A DNA stretch of 64,000 nucleotides from Eucalyptus grandis (GCF_016545825.1 NC_052615.1:38031516-38095515), one strand, 5' to 3'; numbered from the stretch's first letter, positions 1 to 11,208 are shown. A program made the numbers and translations. The notes: generated from the letters alone by a model not told the origin.

Positions 1-130
1 ACAGACTAAGTAGCTTAACCTTTCTATAAAGTTGACTACAAGCAACAGAATCGATTAGCTCCACCACCTTCGGCCACCTCATCACTGCTTCCCCTTTTAT
101 TGAAAGCTCGACACCAAACTATCAGGCATA

Positions 131-623
131 TGTCACGGGCCGAAAGAAGGACGACCCGAGAGGTTCCCCAGAGTCGACCGTGACTCGTCCGTGGTAGACC
201 TCTTGTGCTTGCTCGGATTCCCAACGAGCCTTCTCCCCGAAGTTTCTAGAAAACTCTAGCTTCATTTATGTCGGTAGCTAGTAGTTAAACATTTATGTCT
301 AGTGGTTGGCACTTATGTCGGTAGTTGAGGCGGTGCAATCTCGTCCACCGATAGCATTCTAGATCAATGGATGTAATCCGAGACCCTCAACTATAAAAAG
401 GGTGTCCTCCTTCATTTGTAATCATCCATTACTTCCGCAATACAAAGTTTCTATCTTTCCAAAGCTCTTCTCTCTAGATTCTTTCTCTCTCTACGATCCG
501 GGTAAGCGAGCGAGTGAGCTTTCGACCGATCAAGGCTTGGCTTAGGTGCTTTGGCGATCCAATCTAATCTTAAAGTGCCCGAGTCACCGCGTGGTCACGA
601 TCCCAATCGATCGGCCCGTGACA
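131..623 (+). repeat. 5' LTR
   Basis: This is a 493-bp direct repeat of 2747-3201. A TATA box (CTATAAAAAG, 391-400) probably drives the genomic transcript. The tract TTCTCTCTAGATTCTTTC near 470 lies in a roughly 38-bp segment absent from the 3' LTR. The ends form the inverted repeat TGTCACGGGCC / GGCCCGTGACA. Confidence 0.9.
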
Positions 624-625
624 AG

Positions 626-637
626 TGGTATCAGAGC
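626..637 (+). other. Primer-binding site (tRNA-Met type)
   Basis: The sequence TGGTATCAGAGC starts two bases after the 5' LTR. It matches the standard plant LTR-retrotransposon primer site complementary to the 3' end of initiator methionyl tRNA. First-strand synthesis would start here. Confidence 0.9.
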
Positions 638-688
638 TAAAGAGAGATCCGTTTCCAAGAGATTGAAGAGCGTCAACTGTTCGAAAGA

Positions 689-1861
689 ATGTCAAGCCAA
701 GAAGCGGCTATAGTTGGAGAGGCCGGGCAAGTCAAAGAGACCCGCGGCCGATCAAAGAAGAGGGAGACCTCGGTGGATGCTGCGGCCACGTTCAATGAGA
801 ATATTGGGAAGGTCCGGAGTTATGTGCTCGAACTCATGGAAGGTCTTGACGATGTGCGAGACCGGATCATGGAGGTTGAGGGCTCACTCCGCGAAGACTT
901 CATGACCGGCATCAACCAAGCCACGGCTCCACTGTTCGACAAGGACGAAGCTCTCGAAGCATCAATCGATGGTTTGAACGAGCGCATCCAAATAATCGAG
1001 GAGGTAAGCCCGTGTAGGGAAGAGGTTGAAGCCATGAAGGCGGAGATCCAAGAGCTCTAGACCGAGCTCGCCCTATGCAAGCTAAGCATCACGAACGGTG
1101 CGGTGCCTACTCAAGCAGTGCCCAAAATTGAGGTGTTGAAGCTAAAGGAGTTCAAAGGCAACTGGTCCGCCCAAGAGGTGGACAACTTCGTTTGGAGCAT
1201 GGAACAATACTTCGACGCCGTCAACATCTGAGACAAGTCAACCAAGGTACGAACCGCTTCCATGTTCCTGTCTGATACGGCGATGCTGTGGTGGTGCAAT
1301 AGGTGCGATGAGATTCGACGCAGCGCTGATCCCGTGAACACGTGGGACGACTTTGTGAGGGAATTCCACAACTATTTCTTCCCCGAGTTCGCTCAACAAG
1401 AAGCCCGAAGCATGCTCCATTGCCTCAAAGAGGCGTGATCTGAGAGTACGTGAAGGAGTTCACGGAGCTCACGGAGCTCAAACTCCAAATTCACAACCTA
1501 AGCGAAGAGGAGGCTTTCGGGGCGTTCATGGATGGACTGAAGCCATGGGCACAACTTGAGCTAAAGCGGCGGGACGACGTGAGTAGTCTAGCGTGTGCAC
1601 TAAGCATGGCCGAGTCTCTCATCGACCTCACTAAGATTGAGCCGAGGAACAACCGAGCAAGAAATTGGAGGTCAGATCGACACGAGAAGCACTCCCCGAG
1701 GCGCGCATGATCAAGGTGGCCGAGCCAAAACATGGGGAGAAGGGACTTCTAAGCCGTCCTTCCAAAGAGGTCAACCACCGACGGACTACGCAAGTAAGTT
1801 CGATCAACCTCCGCCCTCTCCTTGCTTTATTTGCAAAGGTCCACACTGGACCCAAAAGTGA
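689..1861 (+). pseudogene. Degenerate gag with zinc knuckle
   Basis: The first ATG after the primer site opens 123 codons with a coiled-coil-like, acidic N-terminal region. Homologous reading continues past stops at 1058-1060 (TAG) and 1229-1231 (TGA) through a typical retrotransposon gag core (residues such as LWWCNR, NTWDDFVREF). The frame ends at 1436-1438. Reading then shifts to another frame, with a TGA at 1441-1443 and a core open at 1450-1710, and shifts back by about 1640-1700 to a zinc knuckle of CX2CX3H form (CFICKGPH). The position where the last knuckle cysteine is expected is a TGA (1859-1861). It is thus broken by several stops and two frameshifts, and no functional capsid protein is expected. 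Confidence 0.85.
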
Positions 1862-2014
1862 CCGAAGAGGGGACGAATCAATGCTCTCCTAGCCATCGAT
1901 GAGGTGGAGGAGGAGCCCAAAGAAGAGCGACGACAAACCCGACTCGAAGGTGTGAAGACAATCAACTCCGTCCGAACTTGATCACCACCTAAAGGAATCA
2001 CACCGAACACCGAC

Positions 2015-2875
2015 ATGTTCTTCGTCAAAGTCGAAGTGTGTGGCCGAACACTTTACACTTTGGTCGACACTAGCGCGTCGAACATGTTCATGTCAACCAA
2101 GGTTGCAAAGACCTTGGAGCTTCGTGTGGAGCCAACTGGAAACATCTTTAAGCCGGTCAACTCGGAAGGCGTCCATGGTGTAGGGTCGACTTCGGATGTA
2201 GCTGTCAAGATTGGCGCATGGAAGGGCAAGATGGATTTCGAGGTAATCCCACTCGATGATTATGATCTCATCCTTGGTATTCAATTCTTCCATAGTGTGA
2301 GATCTATGATCGACATGAGGACCAAGTGCCTCGCGATCCTTGACCCGCAATACCCGATGACGATCCCCATGATGAAAGGGGTGGTCGACACCAAGACCAT
2401 CGCAATGATCCGACGCCTCGACAAAGATTTGAAGTCCGTGAAGCAACTCAACAAGCTATCCGAGGTGAAGCCGAAGGTAGAGTTGGATCCTACTCCAACA
2501 CACGCCATGCCCATCCAAGTGCTCTTCCCCGAGGTTGAGTACGCGCCGCATGCTCCGTCCAAGCCGAAGATGGAGCCGCGTGACAAGTCTGATTTCATTA
2601 TCGAAGGGTGTGGTCCATCATACATGAGCATCCGCACCAAACGAGGTCGAAACAACAAAGCTCGTGCCAAAGCCCGTGCTCGTGTCAAGAAGGTCGACCG
2701 CCAAGCTGTGAGCGACGAGGGCATCGCTCGATTGAGTGGGAGAGAATGTCACGAGCTGAAAGAAGGACGACCCAAGAGGTTCCCCAGAGTCGACCGTGAC
2801 TCGTCCGTGGTAGACCTCCTGTTCTCGCTCGGATTCCCAACGAGCCTTCTCCCCGAAGTTTCTAGAAAACTCTAG
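2015..2875 (+). CDS. Retropepsin (gypsy-type aspartic protease) with basic tail, remnant of gag-pro
   Basis: This is a 286-codon open frame. Residues about 8-110 form a retropepsin-like domain: the flap and active-site region reads LVDTSASNMF (about residues 19-28), and the second signature is YDLILGIQFF. The usual family catalytic triad is DTG; here it is DTS, as seen in some retroviral-type proteases, so activity is possible but not assured. A lysine/arginine-rich stretch (about residues 205-230) follows. The frame runs past the 3' LTR boundary at 2747 and stops inside the LTR, so its last 43 codons are LTR sequence. In the same frame upstream a TGA (1979-1981) separates it from gag, so the native start is unlikely to be this ATG; gag and protease were probably one polyprotein. 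Confidence 0.75.
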   Translation: MFFVKVEVCGRTLYTLVDTSASNMFMSTKVAKTLELRVEPTGNIFKPVNSEGVHGVGSTSDVAVKIGAWKGKMDFEVIPLDDYDLILGIQFFHSVRSMIDMRTKCLAILDPQYPMTIPMMKGVVDTKTIAMIRRLDKDLKSVKQLNKLSEVKPKVELDPTPTHAMPIQVLFPEVEYAPHAPSKPKMEPRDKSDFIIEGCGPSYMSIRTKRGRNNKARAKARARVKKVDRQAVSDEGIARLSGRECHELKEGRPKRFPRVDRDSSVVDLLFSLGFPTSLLPEVSRKL

Positions 2876-3201
2876 CTTCATTTATGTCGGTAGCTAGTAG
2901 TTAAACATTTATGTCTAGTGGTTGGCACTTATGTCGGTAGTTGAGGCGGTGCGATCTCGTCCGCCGATAGCATTCTAGATCAATGGATATAATCCGAGGC
3001 CCTCAACTATAAAAGGGGTGTCATCATTTATTTGTAATCATCCACTACTTCCGCAATACAAAGCTTCTATCTTTCCAAAGCGAGTGAGCGAGTGAGCTTT
3101 CGACCAATCAAGGCTTGGCTTAAGTGCTTTGGCGATCCAATCCGATCCTAAAGTGCCCGAGTTGCCACGCAGTCACGATCCCAATCGATCGGCCCATGAC
3201 A
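2747..3201 (+). repeat. 3' LTR
   Basis: This is a 455-bp copy of the 5' LTR. It carries a TATA box (CTATAAAAGG from 3007) and ends CCCATGACA. It lacks about 38 bp of the pyrimidine-rich region present at 470-510 in the 5' copy and differs at scattered positions. Confidence 0.9.
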
Positions 3202-4940
3202 CATAGCTAGGGGTAAAATTGATTCTATGATAGGACTGGATCGATGGGAACTAATTTAGTTTTAGGTTCTAGAAAGAAATGGTTCAATTCCTAGTTTCAT
3301 TTTTGTAGGAACTGAACCAAAATCGGGACTAGGAGCCGAACTGGGAATCTAAAATAAAATCCCTAATTTTTCTCCCAAATCGAAACTTAAAGTGGTGTTT
3401 ATATTTTTATGTATTGTAATTTCTTTCATATATATAATGAGTGAATTTTTTATTTAATCTCTTCTTCTTCTTTTTCTATAGATATGGATTTTCTTAATGA
3501 GGAGATATCATTGGTATATAAAGTTTACCAATTGAAGCAGATTGAATATATGTGGTGAGGCTTTTCTAATTGTTTAGTTAATAGTTATTTTTAAAATTAA
3601 AAATATTACTAAGTGATTAACTAAATTGTTCTTTCTTTTAATTTCACTCGACTAGAATTTGAAACAATCTTTCAGGGATGGTTGAAGACTAAAGTTCTAT
3701 AATTTAGGTTTTATATTACGTGTTTTGAAACCTTTATTATTCTTTCTCATGTTCATCTTTTATGGATTATTGCTATTGACAAATAGGAAGTGCTTATTTT
3801 TGTTGTTGCCTTCAATTTCATTTTGCTTAACTAAAAATGAAACAAAAAAAGAGCCTATTAGACCCTAAAATCGACCCTAGAATATGTGACAAGGTAGGCT
3901 CCATGTTCCACGTTTCAAAGAATGAGGTATCTCTACCAATGAGTAGGTTTTAGGTTCTAAGTGGATTAGGGTTTAGAAAACAAAATGAAATTATCCCCAA
4001 TTTGTTAATTTAGGGCAAAACTAATGTCATTTGGCTCTAATGTTGCTCACTTTAATTCTCCAACAAGCCACATCGGATCGTTTATCATAAAATAACGTCA
4101 CATTAGATTTTTTGACAAAGAAACTGCCGATGGTACTTAAGTGTGCTTTTTTAGAGTGGCATTGAAGTAAGACTCGAAAATTTAACATTAAAATGAAGTT
4201 ATATGAAAGTTATGACACTTCTTGTGCTATTTTTCCTTGGTAAAAAGAGACCACATGTTTGCAGACTGACATGAACCTCTTAGACGAGAGAGTTTGTGTA
4301 ACTTTAAAGTTTCCTTTTGTGTGCAAACTGTGTTGATAATGACATGAAAATTTGACAAACAAGGCTTCATTTGTTAATGTTTCTATATCTCTAATTTTCT
4401 GTTCTTTTGTTCCTTGGAATATAAATAGATTCAAGTTTAGTAACATCAGTTAATTTTTCTATTCCCAATAATAGAAAAGTAGTCGAGAATTAGATTTGGA
4501 ACATAAATAAGAAGTACAAAAAGTTGATTCTTGTTCCTAGTAACAATTTCTCGAATAAGTTTTTTTTTAATTTCTTTTGTTTTCTTCTTCCTCTTCTAAC
4601 CGGTCCTTTGCCCCCCTCTCGGGACTAGCCATTGCTTGACGACAAGCTAGAGGAGGAAAAAGAAGAGAGGGAAAAAAAAAAAAAAATATCAAAAAATTAA
4701 ATGAAATTCTACATCACAAAAAAAAAAATTGTAAATCATACCATATGCATTCATGTTCTTTTTTTATTCCGGAAATAAAAAATTTGTGCAATTACGAAAC
4801 TTTTTTTTTTTTTTACTCAAAACTATTCCAGGAATTGAAATGAAAAAAAAAAAAAAAACTGTTTTAAAAAAAAAAAAAAAAATTGTTCCCGAGAATAGAA
4901 ATTTACCAAACACATCCCAAGAAACCACACATGCGGAATA
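3202..4940. other. AT-rich noncoding stretch with degenerate repeats
   Basis: No gene is visible. The first 200 bases (ggggtaaaattgattc onward, with repeated ggaacc/ggttcc motifs) resemble the diverged arm of the hAT-like family seen better at 11.2 and 23.5 kb. Bases 4440-4925 (ttctattcccaataatag, long A/T runs, a short GC-rich middle, attgttcccgagaatag) look like a decayed copy of the element at 10.2-11.1 kb. Termini could not be fixed. Confidence 0.4.
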
Positions 4941-4947
4941 AATCAGG

Positions 4948-5262
4948 GCAAACCCTAGTTTTATATTTAGAATGCTCAAATGAAAATTAGGTTAATAGGT
5001 TAAAATGAAGACTTAATGTATACATCATATAGTAGAAACTAAAATGGAACCGTTTGGTCTAATATTTGAAATTATACACAAGTGAGGAGCCATGCATGTA
5101 GGATACATAGGGGCAAAACCTAGTTTTAATACCACGTTAGTATATCCAAATCAAAACTTAAGTCATTTGGTAAGGAGAGTCTGAATGTGTATAAAACCTT
5201 GAGGTCACACATTCAACAGAATCTAAAAGGGAATCCTCTGGTCTAGTATTTGAAATTATTAT
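4948..5262 (+). repeat. Diverged two-copy repeat
   Basis: Segments beginning near 4948 (gcaaaccctagttttat) and near 5113 (gcaaaacctagttttaat) share a series of matching blocks. They end in tggtctaatatttgaaattat (about 5055-5075) and tggtctagtatttgaaattat (about 5240-5260). The period is about 165-185 bp. No coding capacity is seen. Confidence 0.5.
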
Positions 5263-7250
5263 TTGTCTGGTCACTACTTTTCCAAACTTACGTAGTGGTT
5301 TCTTTGAACTTTCGACCCACTATGGTTGCAAAAGTTTGGAGCAACTTAGTTATAAAGATTTAGGACGATCCCCTTAATCATGGTGCTCCAAAAGTCAAAC
5401 TTTGGGTGGGTTGACCACTGTGAAATCCTCTCTCTCTCTCTCTCTCTCTCGACATGAACTATGCTTGGCTATAGTGTGGTCGAACGGAAACTTTGCTTAT
5501 TTCCAGTCGGCGGGACTTATTAATTCTTCGGCCAAAGTCATGGTCCAATTCATCGCGTCCGTCGACTTTGGTCGAAACCGTGTGGAAGAGTCTCAATCTC
5601 GGAAAAAAAAATCACCTGGACTTTAGTGCCATTGGAAGGACTCGAATGTTCCCTTTTTTTTCTTTTGCGCGTGGAGCGCAATTGAGTATAAGCTTTACAT
5701 AATGAAAAAATTGTGCCAAAAAAGGAATTGTGTAATTTTTATATATCTTTGTGTGTTTTGACGAAGATTACTTGCTACAATTTATAGTCTTTGCAAGATG
5801 ACCATTGAGGTAATAAGTTATTACAATGTCAATTACAATAAATCAGGATCAATCAAAGATATGTGCAATCAATTCACAAGCCCAAGAGACATGATGAAAC
5901 AAAGAAGATATGAAAATTTCCCGATATCATTAATAGCTTTATATTGGCATATCTCAACTCACGAGTTCTCAAATTCAAAAATAACGCATAAGATCAAGGC
6001 CGCACTCGGAATTTAGCAGAGGGACACTCGATGCCCGGAGAAGGGCACGATTCACCTACCTTCGTGAAAAATCAGTCCGATCAACGGTTTGATAGGCCAT
6101 CTTATAAAATGATTCATGGCTCGACCTAAATTACCTAGAAATTAACATCCCTATACATGCCGGCCACCTTAATGATGCATGAATGTTTCTCACGTCAACG
6201 GGCTATCATGCGGCAGAATAAACTAAACAACCCCTATTTCAGCAATATATTTTTCCTTGTTTTTCAAGTGTACGTGATTATATCAGATTTGACCAAGTCG
6301 ACACGAATTGAACACTTAGAAGCGAAAAATCACAGTTGGCACAAACCCATTTATTGGCACAAATTCGGAGATCACCCTCTCACTATAACCAAATGATAGA
6401 GAATTCCGACACTAATAAGAAAGCATCAAATAGGCTGGAAAATACGCAAATTATCAGATCGAAATATTTTTAAAAATAGAAAAAAAGGGACTGAGCTCCA
6501 AACGAACAAACGGGTTGGGCTTCTTCTAATCGAGCTTGTGCAGTAATCGTGTCGACCTACGTGACACGGTAAACAAACGGTTGCATTCGGGTTCAACCCT
6601 TGCGTGGGTGGATTCAGAGGGGTCTGGAGGAGGCCTCAGTTCTTTGAAAAATCCTTCACATCCACAAAGTTTGGGCCCACCAAATTTTCCAATTTTTTGA
6701 AAATTGAGAAAGTCCTTTGGAAAATTTAAGAAGGAAAAAAAAAAAAAAAAAAGAATTCCAACTTCAATTGTGAAATATATGGAATGAGAAGTAATTATTA
6801 ACTTGAGAAATTATCTGCTTTGATGCAAATAGCATTATTATAATTTTTACCATTATATTGCGTTCTATTTTAGTAACATTGATCCATTGAAAACTCGCAC
6901 ACTACTTACTTTGTATGAGAGGTCATAAATGAGATAATTCTAATGTGGTAATGGTCCTAAAAGGTCGAGAGCGAGAGATGTAAGGGAAAAACTCGGAGGT
7001 TGTCGTATTTAAAAAATTGAGAAAATACAATAAACATGCCTAAAATTCACTCCACGACAACAAAAAAGGCCTAATTCATAAAAGGAAAAAATACCATAAC
7101 TTTAGATTGATATCAATTCTAGCTCTTTCTGTCTCAAATATGCTCATGTTAACTTACTATTCAAAACAGTCATTAGTTGTTTGAAAGGGTAATTCCACGT
7201 ATACATTACCCCCCGGTCGGCACTGACATGGATTTAAGGCACCAATTTCT
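5263..7250. other. Noncoding stretch with (TC)n
   Basis: No convincing gene is present. A pure TC microsatellite occupies 5428-5450. Poly-A tracts and short unrelated open frames are the only other structure. Confidence 0.5.
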
Positions 7251-7292
7251 CTGTTGCACCAACTTTCTCTGTCCGTCGTCTTCTTCCCACAC

Positions 7293-7566
7293 GGATCCAC
7301 CAACTTACCTTGCTTTTTGGAGGGCGTTGTAGTTCCTCCGAATCAGTTCAAATCGAGACAAAAAACAGGCAAAGATCTGTCAGTTGGGATTAAGAGTGAA
7401 AACCCAGAAGATAAAATAACTTCACCTAGGGATCCACCAACTTACCCTGCTTTTTGGAGGGCGTTGTAGTTCCTCCGAATCAGTTCAAATCGAGACAATA
7501 AACAGGCAAAGATCTGTCAGTAGGGATTAAGAGTGAAAACCCAAAAGAAAAAATAACTTCACCTAG
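7293..7566 (+). repeat. 137-bp tandem duplication
   Basis: Two head-to-tail copies (7293-7429 and 7430-7566) both begin GGATCCACCAACTTACC and end AACTTCACCTAG. They differ at only a few positions, so the duplication is fairly recent. The unit is noncoding and sits just upstream of the coding-like relic at 7685-7854. Confidence 0.85.
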
Positions 7567-7684
7567 GGCTTCGCATGCGAGGACCTCTTACCTCCACGTC
7601 AGCTTCCGATGCACTGCTGTGCTATCTACGCCTCCCTCGTCTCTGTCTCCAACCCTCCTCAATTCCCAGCCCTGCATCGCCAAA

Positions 7685-7854
7685 ATGGCCTCCATCACTA
7701 GCCTCATCGCTCCCGACCCCCTATAATCATCGCCAACGACACCTACCGGGGGCTCACCATGTGCCAGGTTCCCGTGGCAGAAAATCCGTACGATCCTTGT
7801 AACCTGACCGAGGGGATGAATCTGATTGTTCTAGTGTGCATGCCCGACGAGTAG
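7685..7854 (+). pseudogene. Short coding-like relic, family not recognised
   Basis: An ATG at 7685 opens a frame (MASITSLIAPDP) that meets a stop near 7725. The adjacent frame then reads on for 44 codons, with IIIANDTYRGLTMCQVP and NLTEGMNLIVLVCMPDE, to TAG at 7852-7854. The codon use, GC content (over 50 percent) and balanced amino-acid composition look like the C-terminal part of a real protein with one frameshift. I do not recognise the family. It could be a retrocopy or gene fragment; no upstream exons were evident. Confidence 0.3.
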
Positions 7855-10140
7855 GCCAGCCAAACTCGTTGACTAAATTGAAAATAATTCAACTCAAATT
7901 GACTTATTTAATCCGTTTTTGACATATTCTATATAATATTAATCTAGCGATCAATTATCAATTTGGCTGCTACCAGACTCAACTCAACATCCATTTTTAA
8001 CAACTTTTCTCCTAAAATTATCGCCTTTGATGACGGACAGGAGTTCAATTAGGACAATGACGTGGAGGTTAATTCAAATCTTGAATTGTTATTAATGAGG
8101 AAAAGGTACTTGTTTTCAAAATAGTAGTACAAAGGCTAACATCATCATGATGGTACCAAAATCATATATCTCACTCGAAGTACGAGGATGGAAAGGTATT
8201 TTTCATAAAGCACACGTCATGAGCTAAAGATGCATCTCTTCATCTTTGCAATCGTTTAGTAATGGAATATTATTTTTTACCCTCTTTAGATTTTGACATA
8301 TCAACTATTAGTTAGAGAAAAAACGAATTAGAAAAAGTTGTAAATATTGAGAGAAAATATGACATACTATTTTTCTATCAAACATTAAATCAAGCACTTG
8401 GTGATGGCTCAGCATTACGCAAAGTCAAGGGGTACTCATGGAGAGTCAAAGACCACTACTCTACATATAGCTCAAATTCATCCTTTGAGCGGACCAAGTG
8501 CCCATCAGGTCTAACAAAATATTCTATCTCATAGTCTGGCGCAAGCCATTCCCTACCCAAAAAAAAAAAAAAAAAAAAAAAATCCAATCTGTGAGGACTG
8601 AGACCTCCAAGTAGAGGGTGGGCTTACAAGTGGCGACATAGGTGGAGTCTTGGTTTCGCCTGGCCGAGTGCTGGCTGAGCAGGTTTGCCCCAAGTCTCCA
8701 AGAGATTCACTTCATCTTTGGTCTAAGTCATATTCTTCTAAGTGGGTTGGGTCAGGGTAAAAGATCTAGACCCATTAAAACTCACATTTAATTGGGCTTT
8801 ACATCTCCAATTCAAAACAACCCAATTTTTTTATATTTGACTAATCCATACCTTACTCAACCTGCAACATTTTGGTTAAAAAGTGAGTCTTCAACCCATT
8901 TTGACACCGACTGATAACCAAATAGAGCTTAGCCAAAGGCAAGCATTTGCTAACATACCCGGTGACTTGGGGTGATTCGATCTCTTTCTATTGTGGAGAT
9001 ATTTGGGGTTACGGAGAAAAGTGTGCTCAACACGAATGACTTGACGTGAATGAGCACAACTATCCAATGAAGGTCATGACCAACCATGCAACCTCAATTA
9101 ACGGGGGTGCTCGAGCTCAAATTTGGGTCGCGCCACCTTAAGTGTCTATCCATGACCTCACTCGCCTCAATCATAGGTGGCAACCTCGACTAGTGGAGGT
9201 TGACTGTAGGGCACAAAGTGAGAGAAAAGGGAGCTCAATCGCCGTCCGTGCACTAAATGAGCCAGCAAAGCTTGGGAGATGGCTGAGTGAAGGCGGTGGC
9301 CAATAAAGAAAGCTTCCTGGAGCTTGAAAAACTAGAGCCGAGGATAGGGGCCTCGACTGAACTCGCCAGAGATGATTACGACGACTGCCAACTGTCATGG
9401 AGGGTTTGTCGGAGGTCATGGCAAGCTGTCAAAGGTTTGGGTGGCGATGGGTGAGCAGCAGCGAAGTTATGACCGAATAAGTTCGTGCGAAAAAAGGCGA
9501 TGAACTGAGAAAGTTGTTGTCTTAAATCCACGTCAGCACTAACACGAAGATAATGTACACATGGAATTGCCATGTCAGATAACTATCGGCACTTTTGAAC
9601 GACAAGCTAATAATGGTGAATTTGAAACTTGATTGAAAGCTAGTGATACAAGAATAAAGTTTGGATCAGAATTGATAGTGGACCTCAAGTTTGAAGTTCT
9701 TATAGCGAATTGGGCCAACAAAATAACTCAATTTTGAAAACTATGTATTTGCCATGTCAACTCAACTAAGATGACTAAAATACCCTCTCTTCTATAGAAA
9801 GAAAAAAAAATCAGAAAATTACACAAAATGACAATCGTTTCAAGTAAATTTGTCCACATCAAATCACCAGTCAAGACACGTACGATGGTTAGCAATGACT
9901 GGACCATCACATTAGAAATTTCATGCATGATTTAGTTAAGATTGTATTTTCACTTAAAGGCTTTGATCATATTAGTTCAATGGAAAAAATTAGGATTAAA
10001 TTCAACTTTGTACAATAGGCCTATGACTAATTTGCATCTTTCTAGCCATTTGTGGTCACCCTAGTGGCCACCCTTCTCACCTAGGAGTAGGAAAGTAGAG
10101 AGTACATTCCCACCTTCTTAGAGGGGCTATGGTGAGTAAG
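7855..10140. other. Noncoding stretch
   Basis: Nothing gene-like is supported. A 24-base poly-A run is at 8559-8582. The 9.17-9.57 kb part has higher GC content and open frames, but no domain I recognise. Confidence 0.5.
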
Positions 10141-10182
10141 GAAGTAAGATTTCGCAACCTGCGCTCAGCACATAGCACACAT

Positions 10183-11090
10183 AGGGCACATTTGGTAACG
10201 ATTCTGTTTTCCCGAAAGTAGATTCTTATCAGAAATTATTCTTTTTTATTCTGTTCCCAATAATAGATTCTAAGCATTTTAAGTCGTTTGATAGCTGTCC
10301 AAAATTTCTAATTCTAGAATAGAATTGCGTTTGGTACCGTGCTTATTGATTATGTTCTAAATCAATTTCTTTTAATTTTTAAATAATTTTTATACTTTTT
10401 TCCTTTTCTTTTTTTCCTTTTTTCTTTTTTTTCTTTTTTCTTTTTTTCTCTTATTCTTCTTCTTCTTCGGGCCGGTCGCCGGACCGGCAACCAGCCAGAC
10501 GAGGGCCGATGACCTCACTAGAGCATCGCCGACCCTCGGCGAGGCTGGCCCTCGTCGGCCAAGCCTCGCCGGCAACTAGGCGAGGCTAGCCCAACCCTTA
10601 CTCAGCCTCGCCGAGGCTTGGCCTCGCCAGGGCTGGGCAAGCCTTGCTGGGGCTGGGCGAGCCTCGCCAGGGCTGGGTGAGGCCTGCCTGGCCACCAGCA
10701 AGGCTCGCCCAGCCTCGCCGGTGGCTAAGCGAGCCTCGTCAGTGGCTGGGCTTGCCTTCGACAAGCTCGTCGAACCTCGCCCTGGCTTGGCAAGCCTCCG
10801 ACGAGCTCGCCGGACTAGTTGTTGATGATCGGCGAACGATGGCGACAGGCAATAACGGGCGAACGGCAACAAAGGAGGAGAGAGAAGGGTTCCACTTTTT
10901 TTATTATTTCTTTTGTTCCCGGAATAAGAATCAACTTTTTTTTAATTCTTAATTCTACTCCAAATCTGTTCCTGAGAAAAAATTTGTTCCTAGGAACATA
11001 AATTTTACCAAATGCGATTATGTTCCCATACTGCTCTCGAGAACAAAAAAATCAGAATCAGTCACTGTTTGGATGGTTATCAAACAGCAC
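10183..11090. mobile_element. TIR element with GC-rich interior
   Basis: The left end (GGGCACATTTGGTAACGATT) and the reverse complement of the right end (GGTGCTGTTTGATAACCAT) match imperfectly. The bases ata lie outside both ends, compatible with a 3-bp target duplication. Inner arms also pair (ttctgttcccaataatag against attgttcctagg-type sequence). The middle, 10455-10810, is a GC-rich run of near-repeats of gcctcgccagggctgggc. No transposase frame is present, so it is non-autonomous. Confidence 0.6.
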
Positions 11091-11208
11091 CATAGTGACT
11101 TATAATAGATATATGATAGAACCAGACAAAAAACAAAAAGAATTTACCACTTTGCCAATGAAATTGTGTTTGGCTTAAGGTCTTTCCAAAATCTCCCCTA
11201 CTAAGTTA

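Larger units (their letters stand above)
131..3201 (+). mobile_element. gag-protease-only LTR retrotransposon (non-autonomous, gypsy-like)
   Basis: The element is bounded by two direct LTRs, each starting TG and ending CA; the 5' LTR has a perfect 11-bp terminal inverted repeat (TGTCACGGGCC). A primer-binding site follows the 5' LTR and a purine-rich tract (GAGTGGGAGAGAA) directly precedes the 3' LTR. The bases cata flank both outer ends, a possible 4-bp target duplication. Only 2.1 kb lies between the LTRs. It encodes a broken gag with a zinc knuckle and a retropepsin, and the purine tract then follows with no trace of reverse transcriptase, RNase H or integrase. This architecture matches the known class of short plant elements that keep gag but rely on another element for polymerase and integrase. 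The retropepsin pattern points to Ty3/gypsy. Substitutions and an indel between the LTRs show that it is not a recent insertion. Confidence 0.9.

Noticed and set aside
5155..5230. tRNA-like words (catttggtaagg, ggtcacacattcaa) considered as a SINE
   Set aside because: No box B at proper spacing and no tail; better explained as part of the diverged two-copy repeat.
10576..10952. About 100-codon frames in both directions over the GC-rich interior
   Set aside because: Low-complexity repeats inside a TIR element; not protein-like.
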